Positions 1 to 8,611 of a stretch of 64,000 nt of DNA are shown piece by piece. The stretch spans positions 2,480,001-2,544,000 of the forward strand of contig NZ_JAROCF010000001.1 of NCBI RefSeq assembly GCF_030433685.1, in the 5' to 3' direction. The DNA comes from Leifsonia williamsii (lineage in GTDB: Bacteria > Actinomycetota > Actinomycetes > Actinomycetales > Microbacteriaceae). Numbering within the stretch: position 1 is the first letter of the stretch; the number at the start of each line of letters is the position of its first letter. A program made the translations under genes and the position numbers. The notes beneath the pieces were generated by a model that did not search any database, was not told where the DNA came from, and saw only the letters and a list, made by a program, of their open reading frames with translations.

Positions 1-1645
1 CTCGCAGCGACTCCTCGTCGAGACGGATCTTGGCGTAGGCCAGGTCGTCATCGTTGATCAGCACCAGCGCCGGGCGGCGGCGGCCGACCAGCTCGGCGAC
101 CTCGGTCCGCTCGCCGTCGACGTCGAGCTCGACGCGGTGGTCGCGCACGAGCCTCCCGTCGACCAGCTCGTAGAAGCCGATCGCGAGGCGGTGCGGGCGG
201 ATCGTCGGGTAGTCGGCCGGGGCGGACTGCAGCACGGCGAAGGAGGTGATGGTGCCGTCGGCGTCGACCTCCAGCTCCGGCCGGAGCGTGTTGACCCCCG
301 CGGTCTCGAGCCACTTGCCGGCCCAGTCGGTCAGGTCGCGGCCGCTCGTGGCCTCCAGCTCGACCAGCAGGTCCTTCAGCTCGGTGTTCGAGTGCGCGTG
401 CTTCTTGAAGTACTGCGCGACGCCGGCGAGGAAGTCGTCCTGCCCGACCCACGCGACGAGCTGCTTGAGCACCGAAGCGCCCTTGGCGTAGGTGATGCCG
501 TCGAAGTTGACCTGCACGTCCTCCAGGTCGTTGATCGTGGCGACGATCGGGTGGGTGGACGGCAGCTGGTCCTGGCGGTACGCCCAGCTCTTCTCCATCG
601 CGGCGAAGGTCGTCCAGGCCTCCGTCCACTCGGTGGCCTCTGCCGTGGCGAGGGTTGAGGCGTACTCGGCGAACGACTCGTTCAGCCACAGGTCGTTCCA
701 CCACTTCATGGTGACCAGGTCGCCGAACCACATGTGCGCCAGCTCGTGCAGGATCGTGACGACCCGGCGCTCCTTGATCGCATCGGTCACCTTGGAGCGG
801 AACACGTACGTCTCGGTGAAGGTCACCGCTCCCGCGTTCTCCATCGCGCCCGCGTTGAACTCCGGCACGAACAGCTGGTCGTACTTCTCGAACGGGTACG
901 CGTAGTCGAACCGCTCCTCGTAGAACGCGAAGCCCTCCCGCGTCTTCTCGAACACGTAGTCGGCGTCGAGGTACTCGGCGAGGCTCTTGCGGGCGTACAC
1001 GCCGAGCGGGATGGTGCGGCCGTCGCGGCTGGTCAGCTCGCTGTGCACCGACGCGTACGGGCCGGCGATGAGGGCCGTGATGTAGGAGGAGATGACCGTC
1101 GTCGGGGCGAACGACCAGGTCTTCTTCCCTTCGCCGGCGTCGACCGGCTCGGGAGTGGGGGAGTTGCTCACGACGGCCCAGTGGGCGGGCGCGGTCACGG
1201 TGAAGGTGAACTCCGCCTTCAGGTCCGGCTGCTCGAACACGGCGAACATGCGCCGCGAGTCCGGCACCTCGAACTGCGTGTAGAGGTACACCTCCCCGTC
1301 GACCGGGTCGACGAAGCGGTGCAGGCCCTCACCGGTATTGGTGTAGATCGCGTCGGAGACCACGACCAGCTCGTTCTGCTCCTGCAGCCCGTCGAGCCGG
1401 ATGCGGACGCCGTCGCTCACCTGCGCCGGGTCCAGCTCGACGCCGTTGAGCGTCACCGAGTGCACGGTGCGGGTGATGGCGTCGATGAAGGTGGAGGCGC
1501 CGGCCGTCGCGTCGAACCGCGCGGTCGTGGTGCTGCGGAACGTCTCCGGCCCGGTGGTCAGGTCGAGCACGACGTCGTAGCTGCGGGTGCGGACGAGCGA
1601 CGCGCGCTCCTGGGCTTCGATGCGGGTGAGGTTCTCTCCTGGCAA
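1..1645 (-). CDS. pepN: Aminopeptidase N, M1 family (partial, C-terminus outside window)
   Basis: Zinc metallo-aminopeptidase of family M1, which removes N-terminal residues from peptides in the cytosol. About 548 residues are visible; the C-terminal part, roughly 300 residues in actinobacterial homologues, lies beyond base 1. Seen in the sequence: the substrate-recognition motif GAMEN at about residues 266-270, the zinc motif HELAH at 300-304 and the third ligand Glu in NESFAEY near residue 323. The start is taken as TTG at 1645 because AAGGAG lies just upstream and the protein then opens MPGENLTRIEA, usual for the family. Transcribed divergently from rpiB. A TAAGGT box at 1702-1697 on the minus strand could be its -10. 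Confidence 0.96.
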   Translation of the reverse strand, partial: MPGENLTRIEAQERASLVRTRSYDVVLDLTTGPETFRSTTTARFDATAGASTFIDAITRTVHSVTLNGVELDPAQVSDGVRIRLDGLQEQNELVVVSDAIYTNTGEGLHRFVDPVDGEVYLYTQFEVPDSRRMFAVFEQPDLKAEFTFTVTAPAHWAVVSNSPTPEPVDAGEGKKTWSFAPTTVISSYITALIAGPYASVHSELTSRDGRTIPLGVYARKSLAEYLDADYVFEKTREGFAFYEERFDYAYPFEKYDQLFVPEFNAGAMENAGAVTFTETYVFRSKVTDAIKERRVVTILHELAHMWFGDLVTMKWWNDLWLNESFAEYASTLATAEATEWTEAWTTFAAMEKSWAYRQDQLPSTHPIVATINDLEDVQVNFDGITYAKGASVLKQLVAWVGQDDFLAGVAQYFKKHAHSNTELKDLLVELEATSGRDLTDWAGKWLETAGVNTLRPELEVDADGTITSFAVLQSAPADYPTIRPHRLAIGFYELVDGRLVRDHRVELDVDGERTEVAELVGRRRPALVLINDDDLAYAKIRLDEESLR

Positions 1646-1734
1646 CGCTGACTCCTTGGACGAGGGGATACGGCGTGGATCGTGTCCACCGGATCCACCT
1701 TAGTGATCCAGCCTCGAGCGTCGGCGGCCTTCCC

Positions 1735-1746
1735 TAAACTGTCGCT
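1735..1746 (+). promoter_or_regulatory. Leaderless promoter of rpiB (-10 TAAACT)
   Basis: TAAACT at 1735-1740 is followed by 6 nt and then the rpiB ATG. No Shine-Dalgarno sequence precedes the start. This fits the actinobacterial leaderless pattern, in which transcription begins at the A of ATG. Confidence 0.6.
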
Positions 1747-2235
1747 ATGCGCATCCATATCGCCACCGATCACGCCGGCCTCGACTTCAGCAGGCACCTG
1801 CAGGAGCATCTGAGCGCGGCGGGGCACGAGGTGGTCGATCACGGGCCGCAGGAGTACGACCCGATCGACGACTACCCCGCGTTCTGCATCAACGCGGCGA
1901 AGGCCGTGGTGCGCGACCAGCAGGCCGGGGTGGAGGCGCTGGGCGTCGTGTTCGGCGGCTCCGGCAACGGCGAGCAGATCGCGGCCAACAAGGTTCTGGG
2001 GGTGCGCGCCGCCCTCGTCTGGAACGAGAGCACCGCCGTCCTCGCCCGGCAGCACAACGACGCGAACGTCATCTCGATCGGCGCGCGCCAGCACACCGTC
2101 GAGGAGGCCACGCACTTCATCGACCTCTTCATCGCCGAGCCGTTCTCGCTGGAGGAGCGGCACGTGCGGCGCATCGCCCAGCTCGCCGAGTTCGAGGCCA
2201 CCGGCGACATCGCGGGCAAGAACGTGGACCGCTGA
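1747..2235 (+). CDS. rpiB: Ribose-5-phosphate isomerase B
   Basis: 162 residues, full length for RpiB. Interconverts ribulose 5-phosphate and ribose 5-phosphate in the pentose phosphate pathway. Seen: N-terminal phosphate-site segment MRIHIATDHAGLDF and the active-site loop GGSGNGEQIAANK. The E. coli-type catalytic Cys is absent. Glu76 in the loop sits where the mycobacterial enzymes use Glu as base, so this is the actinobacterial subtype (family knowledge). The stop overlaps the ATG of the following glycosylase gene (TGATG), so the two are probably translationally coupled, a pairing common in actinobacteria. The start follows a leaderless promoter. Confidence 0.95.
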   Translation: MRIHIATDHAGLDFSRHLQEHLSAAGHEVVDHGPQEYDPIDDYPAFCINAAKAVVRDQQAGVEALGVVFGGSGNGEQIAANKVLGVRAALVWNESTAVLARQHNDANVISIGARQHTVEEATHFIDLFIAEPFSLEERHVRRIAQLAEFEATGDIAGKNVDR

Positions 2236-3239
2236 TGCCAGAGGGCCACTCCGTCCACCGCATCGCGCGGCAGTTCGCCGTCAATTTCGTCGGGCACCGC
2301 GTGGCGGTGTCGTCGCCGCAGGGGCGCTTCGCCGAGGGCGCGACACGCATCGACGGGCGGGTCATGACCGACGCCAAGGCGATCGGCAAGCAGATGTTCC
2401 TGGAGTTCGACAACGGGCTCTGGCTGCGCGTGCACCTCGGCCTCTACGGCGCGTGGGACTTCGCGGGCAATATCAGCATCGACCCCACGATCGCGAGTGC
2501 GAACGGGCGGATGGGGCAGACCAACCAGCGCGGCACCGACCTCGGCGGCGGCTCCGGCGACGACCGGGTCTTCGACGACGCCGGCGAGAACTCCCTCCAC
2601 TCGATCGGGGCGCCCCGCCGCACCCGGCTGCGCATGGCGGAGTCCGAGAAGGTGGAGGCCGAGATCACGACGTTCCCGCCCGAGCCGATCGGCCAGGTCC
2701 GGGTGCGCCTCCTCACCGACACCGCGGTCGCCGACCTGCGCGGCCCGACCGCGTGCGAGGTGCTCGACCGGGCCGAGGTCGACGCGGTGATCGCGAAGCT
2801 CGGACCCGACCCGATGGTCGACTCCGGGCCCGAGGCGGAGGAGCGGTTCGTTACGACCGTCCGCAAGAAGCAGACCTCCATCGCCCTGCTGCTGATGGAC
2901 CAGAGCGTGGTCAGCGGCATCGGCAACGTGTACCGCGCCGAGTTGCTGTTCCGGGCCAGGCAGAACCCGCACACCGCTGGCAAGAAGGTGCCGGTCGAGA
3001 CGCTTCGCGAGCTCTGGTGCGACTGGGTGCGGCTGCTGCACATCGGCGTCGAGACCGGTCAGATGATGACGATGGACGACCTCGACGACGAGGCCTACCG
3101 CAAGGCGATGGCCAGCCGCGACGACCGGCACTGGGTCTACAAGCGCGAGGGCCTGCCGTGCCGGGTCTGCGGCACGCACATCGTCATGGAGGAGCTGGGC
3201 GGGCGCAAGCTGTACTGGTGCCCGAAGGATCAGAAGTAA
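2235..3239 (+). CDS. nei: Fpg/Nei-family DNA glycosylase (endonuclease VIII-like)
   Basis: Bifunctional base-excision repair glycosylase/AP lyase. Seen: MPEG start giving the catalytic Pro2 and Glu3, a lysine in AIGKQMF, the H2TH core around LLLMDQSVVSGIGNVYRAEL, and a C-terminal zinc finger beginning PCRVCG. It resembles mycobacterial Nei1 more than Fpg. Two oddities: the finger ends WCPKDQ, so the fourth zinc ligand (usually CPxCQ) is Asp; and about 55 extra Gly/Asp/Asn-rich residues (roughly 80-135) follow the GLYG motif, making it 334 aa against roughly 265 in mycobacteria. The start overlaps the rpiB stop by one base. Confidence 0.9.
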   Translation: MPEGHSVHRIARQFAVNFVGHRVAVSSPQGRFAEGATRIDGRVMTDAKAIGKQMFLEFDNGLWLRVHLGLYGAWDFAGNISIDPTIASANGRMGQTNQRGTDLGGGSGDDRVFDDAGENSLHSIGAPRRTRLRMAESEKVEAEITTFPPEPIGQVRVRLLTDTAVADLRGPTACEVLDRAEVDAVIAKLGPDPMVDSGPEAEERFVTTVRKKQTSIALLLMDQSVVSGIGNVYRAELLFRARQNPHTAGKKVPVETLRELWCDWVRLLHIGVETGQMMTMDDLDDEAYRKAMASRDDRHWVYKREGLPCRVCGTHIVMEELGGRKLYWCPKDQK

Positions 3240-3252
3240 GAGGAGTCGCGCG

Positions 3253-3891
3253 ATGCGCCAGAACCCGAGCTTCACGCTCACCGACCCCGCCGAGCTGAAG
3301 CGGCTCGTGCGCGAGAACCCGTGGGCCACCTTCGTGAGCCACACCGCGGAGGGTCTGGTCGCCTCCCACTACCCGGTGATCCTCGACGACACGCGGGACG
3401 AGCTCAGCCTCCTCAGCCATGTCGGCCGCCCCGACGAGCAGCTGCACGAGCTGGGCCGGCACGAGCTGCTCGTGATCGTGCAGGGGCCGCACGGCTACAT
3501 CTCGTCGTCCTGGTACGACGAGAACCCGGCCGTGCCCACCTGGAACTTCATCGCTGCCCACTTCAGCGGCGTGCCCGAGCTGCTCAGCCCGGAGGAGAAC
3601 CTCGACGTGCTCGAACGCCTCGTCGACCACTTCGAGCGCGAGCTGCCGTCGCCGCGACGGATGCGCGGCACGCTGCAGGACTCGGCCTACGCCGACCGCA
3701 TCTCGTCGGGCACCGTCGGCCTCCGGCTCACGCCCACGAAGGTGGTCGCCAAGCAGAAGATGAGCCAGAACCGGCCCGACCACATCGTCGACGCGATCAT
3801 GACCGAGCTGGCCGGTGACGGGCCCTATGCGAGCGCCGGCCTGCTGCGCGAGATGCAGCTGGTGCACGAGCGCCGTCGCGCGGCTCGATGA
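3253..3891 (+). CDS. PaiB-family FMN-binding regulator
   Basis: 212 residues, matching the PaiB (Bacillus protease synthase and sporulation) family, which has an FMN-binding split-barrel fold. Recognised from the opening NPSFTLTDPAELKRLV, the strand ATFVSHTAEG and the motif PTWNFIAAHFSG. GAGGAG sits 7-9 nt upstream of the ATG. It lies 13 bp after nei and overlaps the next gene by 4 bp (ATGA), so it belongs to the rpiB-nei-paiB-amidohydrolase run. Whether it regulates DNA or acts as a flavin enzyme cannot be told from sequence. Confidence 0.85.
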   Translation: MRQNPSFTLTDPAELKRLVRENPWATFVSHTAEGLVASHYPVILDDTRDELSLLSHVGRPDEQLHELGRHELLVIVQGPHGYISSSWYDENPAVPTWNFIAAHFSGVPELLSPEENLDVLERLVDHFERELPSPRRMRGTLQDSAYADRISSGTVGLRLTPTKVVAKQKMSQNRPDHIVDAIMTELAGDGPYASAGLLREMQLVHERRRAAR

Positions 3892-5381
3892 CCGGCGGCG
3901 CGACGGAGGTTCCCGGGCCCGACGCTCCCGCGACCCTCGTCCTGACCTCGGCCCGCCTCGTCGGCGCCACAGAGCCGGTCGACATCGTCCTGGCGGAGGG
4001 CCGCATCGTCGCGTCCGGTCCGGAGGCGGGCGCCCGCATCGGAGCGGCGGCGGAGCGCGTCGACGTCAATGGCCGCTGGGTCGTCCCCGGGCTGTGGGAC
4101 GAGCACGTGCACTTCACCCAGTGGGCGCAGACCGCGCGCCGGCTCGACGTGTCGCGTGCGGCCTCGGCAGCGGAGGCGGCCGCTCTCGTTCATCGACGCG
4201 CCGCGGCGGAGCCAGGCGAGGAACCCCTGATCGGCTTCGGCTTCCACGACGCCCTCTGGCCCGACGAACCGACGCGGGCGCTGCTCGACGCGGCCGCCGG
4301 CGACCGCCCGGTCGTCCTGATCGCGGGCGACCTGCACTGCTCCTGGCTGAACTCGGCGGCAGCGGCGGTGTTCGCGCCGGGCAGCACGGAGGCGCTGCTG
4401 CGGGAGGATGCGAGCTTCGCCGTGACGAGCCTCCTCGCCTCCGCCGACGACGCGACCCTCGACCGCTGGGCGGCCGAGGCCGCCACAGCAGCGGCGCGTC
4501 GCGGAGTCGTCGGCGTGGTGGACCTCGAGTACGGCTGGAACCTCGACACCTGGGTGCGCCGCATCTCCGCCGGCCAGCAGGCGCTCCGGGTGGAGTTCGG
4601 CGTCTACAGCGACGACCTCGAGCGGGCGACCGGCCTGGGCCTGCGCACCGGGAGGATCGTGGAGGGCACCCGCGGCCTCCTCGCGGTCGGCCCCTTCAAA
4701 GTCATCTCCGACGGGTCGCTCAACACCCGGACGGCGCTCTGCCGGCACGCCTACCCCGACGGCGGACACGGCGTCGCGAACCTGACGCCGGAGGAGCTGG
4801 TCGCGCGCATACGCTTCGCCGCCCGCCACGGTCTGACGCCGGCCGTGCACGCCATCGGCGACGCGGCCAACCGGCTCGCACTCGACGCCTTCGAGGAGGT
4901 CGGCGTCGGCGGCCGCATCGAACACGCGCAGCTGATCTCCGCGGAGGACGTGCCCCGCTTCGCCCGGCTCGGCGTGGTCGCGAGCGTGCAGCCCGAGCAC
5001 GCGATGGACGACCGGGATGTCGCCGACCGGCTCTGGGCGGGCCGCACCTCCGACGCGTTCCCGCTGGCGAGCCTCCTGCGCGCGGGCGCCCGGCTCACCT
5101 TCGGCTCGGACGCGCCCGTCGCCCCGCTCGACCCGTGGGCCGCGATCGCGACCGCGGTCGGCCGCACCCGCGATGGCCGCGAGCCGTGGCACCCGGAGCA
5201 GGCGATCCCGGTGGAGGCCGCCCTCACCGCCTCCACGCGCAGCACGATCGCGCCGGGGGAGCCCGCCGACCTCGCCGTGCTCGACCGCGACCCGCTCGCG
5301 GCCAGCCCCGACGGGCTGCGCACGATGCCGGTGGCGGCGACGCTCCTGGGCGGGCGCTTCACGCACGACGCGCTGGCCTGA
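3888..5381 (+). CDS. Amidohydrolase family protein (YtcJ-like metal-dependent hydrolase)
   Basis: 497 residues. Metal-dependent hydrolase of the amidohydrolase superfamily, subgroup near YtcJ/NfdA; substrate unknown. Seen: strand VVPGLWDEHVHF with metal-ligand His73 and His75, a GFHDALWPDE segment, HAIGDAAN and IEHAQLI metal-site strands, and FGSDAPVAPLDPWAAI near the C-terminus with the catalytic Asp. The ATG overlaps the paiB stop (ATGA). Last gene of the run, followed by the palindrome-rich spacer. Confidence 0.88.
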   Translation: MTGGATEVPGPDAPATLVLTSARLVGATEPVDIVLAEGRIVASGPEAGARIGAAAERVDVNGRWVVPGLWDEHVHFTQWAQTARRLDVSRAASAAEAAALVHRRAAAEPGEEPLIGFGFHDALWPDEPTRALLDAAAGDRPVVLIAGDLHCSWLNSAAAAVFAPGSTEALLREDASFAVTSLLASADDATLDRWAAEAATAAARRGVVGVVDLEYGWNLDTWVRRISAGQQALRVEFGVYSDDLERATGLGLRTGRIVEGTRGLLAVGPFKVISDGSLNTRTALCRHAYPDGGHGVANLTPEELVARIRFAARHGLTPAVHAIGDAANRLALDAFEEVGVGGRIEHAQLISAEDVPRFARLGVVASVQPEHAMDDRDVADRLWAGRTSDAFPLASLLRAGARLTFGSDAPVAPLDPWAAIATAVGRTRDGREPWHPEQAIPVEAALTASTRSTIAPGEPADLAVLDRDPLAASPDGLRTMPVAATLLGGRFTHDALA

Positions 5382-5397
5382 GCCGCCGCGCGGCCCC

Positions 5398-5623
5398 GCA
5401 ACTCCGGACGCACGCCGCAGAGCCGGCCGGGACTCCGGAGTTGCGGTCGCGCGCCCGGCGTGTCGGGCCGAGGCTCCGGAGTTGTGGTCGCGCGCCCGCG
5501 CGCCCCGCCGAGTTTCCGGAGTAGCGCCGCCGCGCCCGTAACTCCGGAGCCCGGCCCACTCTCGCGGCGTGTCGCGCCGCAACTCCGGAGGCGACCCGCC
5601 TCGCCGCTCGGATCTCCGGAGTT
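5398..5623. repeat. Cluster of seven CTCCGGAG palindromic repeats
   Basis: Copies of the core TCCGGA, mostly extended to CTCCGGAG with AA or TT on one side, lie at 5400-5408, 5433-5442, 5474-5483, 5514-5522, 5540-5549, 5581-5590 and 5614-5623. Centre spacing is about 26-41 bp. Orientation, read from the AACTCC or GAGTT arm, alternates: fwd, rev, rev, rev, fwd, fwd, rev. Two copies share a longer tail, GAGTTG(C/T)GGTCGCGCGCCC. The 382-bp spacer (5382-5763) holds no convincing gene. The long ORFs crossing it are GC-frame artefacts. Confidence 0.75.
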
Positions 5624-5680
5624 ATGACGCTCCGCGTCTCGCCCCTCCGCAGGAACGCCGGCCCCACCCCGCGAACGCAG

Positions 5681-5711
5681 AACGGCCGCCACCCGAAGGC
5701 GACGGCCCGTT
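5681..5711 (-). terminator. Probable terminator of dps
   Basis: An imperfect hairpin with a TTCG-type loop 53 bp past the dps stop. Its two mismatches become G-U pairs only in the minus-strand transcript, which supports that orientation. There is no strong T tract. The stretch 5713-5757 next to it is a simple repeat of GCGACTGC units. Confidence 0.5.
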
Positions 5712-5763
5712 CCGCGACTGCGCGACTGCGCGCGTGTGCGACTGCGCGACTCGTGCGTCCCGC

Positions 5764-6246
5764 TTACTCGCTGATGTGCGCGAACAGGAACCAGCGGTCC
5801 TTGTCGAGGCCGCGGGCGATCTCGATGGCGACGTCCTGGCTGGTCTGGTCGAGCTCGTCCAGCTCCTTCACCGCGGTGTTGACGCTGGCGAGGGCCGCGT
5901 CGATCTGGGCGATGACCTCGGCGATCGACTCGTTCGCCGGGCGGAAGCCGGCGGTCAGCTCGGGAGTGGTGCTCTTGGCGGCGACGGTCGCGAGCCGGGC
6001 GTCGACGGGGAGGCCGAGGGCGACGATCCGCTCGGCGGCGAGGTCGGCCCAGTCCTGCGCGTGGTCGACGATCGTGTCGAGGAGCTCGTGCACGCCGATG
6101 AAGTTGGCGCCGCGCACGTGCCAGTGCGCCTGCTTGCCGTTGACGACGAGCGCCGTCAGGTCGAGCACGACCGGGGTGAGGAACTGCGCGACGCCGGCGG
6201 CGACGTCGGGGTTGGAGACACTACGGGGTGCGGCGATGTCGGTCAT
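5764..6246 (-). CDS. dps: Dps-family ferritin-like DNA protection protein
   Basis: 160 residues. Dps oligomers oxidise and store iron and shield DNA during starvation or oxidative stress. All five ferroxidase-centre residues of the family can be placed: His41, His53, Asp57, Asp68 and Glu72, with the E. coli spacing (+12, +16, +27, +31). The surrounding motif reads HWHVRGANFIGVHELLD. The start is ATG with AAAGGA about 9 nt upstream. Monocistronic: the nearest gene upstream is a divergent sensor kinase. No clear metal-regulator box was recognised in the 205-bp divergent region. Confidence 0.94.
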   Translation of the reverse strand: MTDIAAPRSVSNPDVAAGVAQFLTPVVLDLTALVVNGKQAHWHVRGANFIGVHELLDTIVDHAQDWADLAAERIVALGLPVDARLATVAAKSTTPELTAGFRPANESIAEVIAQIDAALASVNTAVKELDELDQTSQDVAIEIARGLDKDRWFLFAHISE

Positions 6247-6451
6247 GAGGGTGCGTCCTTTCGTCTGCCTGCTCCAACGCTAGCGACGCCGCCGTGTTCC
6301 CACCACGAAGCGAGGGCTGCGCTAACTAAGGAATGCCTGGCCTCACCGCTGTTCCGCCCGACCTGAGAGGCGCGTCCGGGGGATATCCCCCCACCCGATC
6401 GGGCGGGCCGCCGGATACTCCGCGGCGGCCCCGGTCGCGAGGCTGGAGGAC

Positions 6452-7867
6452 ATGATCGATTCAGCCGCCTCACCCTCCGACCCCCGCGCCGCCGTCGCGT
6501 CTGCCACGCTGGACACCGTGACCACCGCCGCTTCCCCCGCTCCGGCCGCGACGGAGCCGCGCACCACCTACGGCTCGCTGTGGCGCGGAGTGCCGCGCGA
6601 GCTCGGCTTCCTCATCCTCACCATGCCCATCGCGATCGTGGGGCTGTCGGTCCTGCAGACCCTGTTCTGGACGGGCGTCGGCACGCTCGTCATCTACATC
6701 GGCATCTTCATCCTGGTCGCCACGTTCTACACCGCACGCGCCTTCGGGACCGTCGAGGTCGTCCGGCTGCGCTGGGCGGGCAGGCGCGAGATCCAGCGGC
6801 CGCGGTGGGAGCCGGCGGACCGGCCCGCCTCGTTCTGGCGGTCGCTGTTCGGCCCGTTCGTGAACGGCCACTACTGGCTGTACCTGCTGCACGGCCTCCT
6901 GATCAACCCGATCGTCAGCATCGTCAGCTGGACCCTCACGATCGTCTGGGTCTCCGTCGCGCTCGGCGGCCTGACCGGGTGGATCTGGGAGCCGTTCGTC
7001 CCGCAGGGCGACCGCGACTTCTTCCTCTCCAGCACCATCGTCGACTTCGTGTTCCAGACCCGGTCGACCTTCGACCCGCTCGTCGGCGACCGCGTCCTGT
7101 ATGTCATCGCGGGCGCCGCCTTCGCGGCCACCCTGCCGTTCCTCACCCGCGGCCTCACCCTCCTGCACGACGTGATCGCCCGCGGGATGCTGGGCGCCTG
7201 GCAGTCGGAGGCGTTGAAGCGGGAGGTCGCCGACCTGTCGGCCTCGCGCGGCGCCGCCGTCGCCGCAGAGGACTCGTCGCTGCGCCGCCTCGAACGCGAC
7301 CTGCACGACGGCCCGCAGCAGCGCCTGATCCGCCTGCAGATGGACATCGCCGCCGCCGAGCGCAAGCTCGCCGACGACCCGGAGGCCGCCGCTACGCTGC
7401 TCGCGGAGGCGCGGCAGCAGGCGGGGGACACGCTGGAGGAGCTGCGTGCGCTGTCCCGCGGCTTCGCGCCTCCGCTGCTCCAGGACCGCGGCCTGCAGGC
7501 CGCCGCCGAGTCGCTCGCCGCGCGCAGCCCCATCCCCGTCACGGTGGAGTCGTCGCTGGCCCCGGGGGAGCGGTTCGCGCCCGAGACCGAGCGCAACGCG
7601 TACTACGTGCTGGCCGAGCTGGCCGCGAATCTGGCGAAGCACTCGGGTGCGACGCAGGCCCGGCTGTTCCTCGACCGCACGAGCGGCGCGACCGGGCCCC
7701 TGCTGGAGGTGTGGCTCACCGACAACGGCCGCGGCGGCGCCGCCGAGGTGCCCGGCCACGGCCTGAGCGGCCTCGACGAGCGGGTGCGCGGTCTGCGCGG
7801 CGAGCTCGTCGTGGAGAGCCCGGTCGGCGGCCCGACGCGCGTCGGAGCCCGGTTCCCGCTGGGCTGA
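6452..7867 (+). CDS. Sensor histidine kinase, NarL/DesK type
   Basis: 471 residues. Membrane sensor of a two-component system. An N-terminal sensor region (about residues 40-250) has four hydrophobic segments, resembling the putative-sensor domain often found in actinobacterial kinases. It is followed by a HisKA_3 dimerisation helix with phospho-acceptor His285 in DLHDGPQQRL and a C-terminal HATPase with DNGRGG and GHGLSGLDERV. CTGGAGGAC lies directly before the ATG. The cognate response regulator follows after 54 bp from its own leaderless promoter. Ligand unknown; such kinases often sense envelope stress (family knowledge). Confidence 0.93.
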   Translation: MIDSAASPSDPRAAVASATLDTVTTAASPAPAATEPRTTYGSLWRGVPRELGFLILTMPIAIVGLSVLQTLFWTGVGTLVIYIGIFILVATFYTARAFGTVEVVRLRWAGRREIQRPRWEPADRPASFWRSLFGPFVNGHYWLYLLHGLLINPIVSIVSWTLTIVWVSVALGGLTGWIWEPFVPQGDRDFFLSSTIVDFVFQTRSTFDPLVGDRVLYVIAGAAFAATLPFLTRGLTLLHDVIARGMLGAWQSEALKREVADLSASRGAAVAAEDSSLRRLERDLHDGPQQRLIRLQMDIAAAERKLADDPEAAATLLAEARQQAGDTLEELRALSRGFAPPLLQDRGLQAAAESLAARSPIPVTVESSLAPGERFAPETERNAYYVLAELAANLAKHSGATQARLFLDRTSGATGPLLEVWLTDNGRGGAAEVPGHGLSGLDERVRGLRGELVVESPVGGPTRVGARFPLG

Positions 7868-7909
7868 GCCGGGCCACTTAGCTGCGGAGTGCGTCACCCC
7901 TCTCGCCTC

Positions 7910-7921
7910 TAGGCTGGAGGG
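7910..7921 (+). promoter_or_regulatory. Leaderless promoter of response regulator (-10 TAGGCT)
   Basis: TAGGCT at 7910-7915, then GGAGGG, then GTG at 7922. The GGAGGG looks like a ribosome site but abuts the start codon, too close to work. The -10/6-nt/start geometry favours a leaderless message. Confidence 0.55.
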
Positions 7922-8578
7922 GTGACGGACTCCCGCCCCCTGCGCCTCGTGGTCGCCGACGACTCTGTGCTGCTCCGCGAGGGCCTGCTCCGGCTGTTCG
8001 ACGAGGCGGGCTTCGACACCGTCGGCGCGTTCGGCGACGCGGACACCCTCCTGGAGGCGCTGCCCGACCTCGACCCGGACGTCGCCGTCCTCGACGTCCG
8101 CATGCCGCCCACCTTCCGCGACGAAGGCGTGCGCGCCGCCCTCCGCTTGCGTGCCGAGCACCCGCGGTTGGGTGTGCTGCTGCTGAGCCAGTACGTGGAG
8201 GGCACGTACGCGCAGGAGCTGCTGGCCGGCGGCAAGGGCGGCACCGGCTACCTCCTCAAGGACCGCATCGCCTCGCTCGACGAGCTGCGCGACGCGATCA
8301 CCCGCGTCGCCGCCGGCGGCACCGTGCTCGACCCGGAGGTCGTGCGCCAGCTCCTGACCCGCCGCACCGACCCGATCGCCGCCCTGACGCCGCGCGAGCG
8401 GGAGGTGCTGACCCTGATGGCGGAGGGCCGCACGAACGCGGCCATCGCCTCCCGGCTCTACATCGGCGTCGGCGCGGTGGAGAAGAACGTGACCTCGATC
8501 TTCCAGAAGCTCGCCCTCGAGGACTCGGGCGACGACCACCGCCGGGTGCTGGCGGTGCTGGCCTACCTGCAGCTCTAG
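7922..8578 (+). CDS. LuxR/NarL-family response regulator
   Basis: 218 residues. Receiver domain (about 1-125) with the acidic pair in VVADDS, phospho-acceptor Asp58 in VLDVRMPP and the conserved Lys in GYLLKDR. Then a C-terminal LuxR-type helix-turn-helix (about 150-205) with LTPREREVLTLMAEG and AIASRLYIGVGAVEKNV. Partner of the kinase just upstream. GTG start. The genes it controls are not visible here; the adjacent divergent dps and downstream antitoxin-like gene are candidates only by position. Confidence 0.93.
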   Translation: MTDSRPLRLVVADDSVLLREGLLRLFDEAGFDTVGAFGDADTLLEALPDLDPDVAVLDVRMPPTFRDEGVRAALRLRAEHPRLGVLLLSQYVEGTYAQELLAGGKGGTGYLLKDRIASLDELRDAITRVAAGGTVLDPEVVRQLLTRRTDPIAALTPREREVLTLMAEGRTNAAIASRLYIGVGAVEKNVTSIFQKLALEDSGDDHRRVLAVLAYLQL

Positions 8579-8599
8579 CCTCCGGGTGCGCGCCGGGTG

Positions 8600-8611
8600 T
8601 TGTATGACCGC
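8600..8611 (+). promoter_or_regulatory. Possible leaderless promoter (-10 TTGTAT)
   Basis: TTGTAT, 6 nt, then ATG at 8612. No Shine-Dalgarno sequence. The -10 is a weak match, but the spacing is the same as at other starts in this window. Confidence 0.4.

Noticed and set aside
2497..3298. Frameshift in nei
   Set aside because: Frames +1 and +2 are also open here, but the main frame carries all family motifs from Pro2 to the zinc finger without a break.
7916..7921. GGAGGG before the response-regulator GTG as a Shine-Dalgarno sequence
   Set aside because: It touches the start codon with no spacer; the -10 TAGGCT 6 nt upstream makes a leaderless start more likely.
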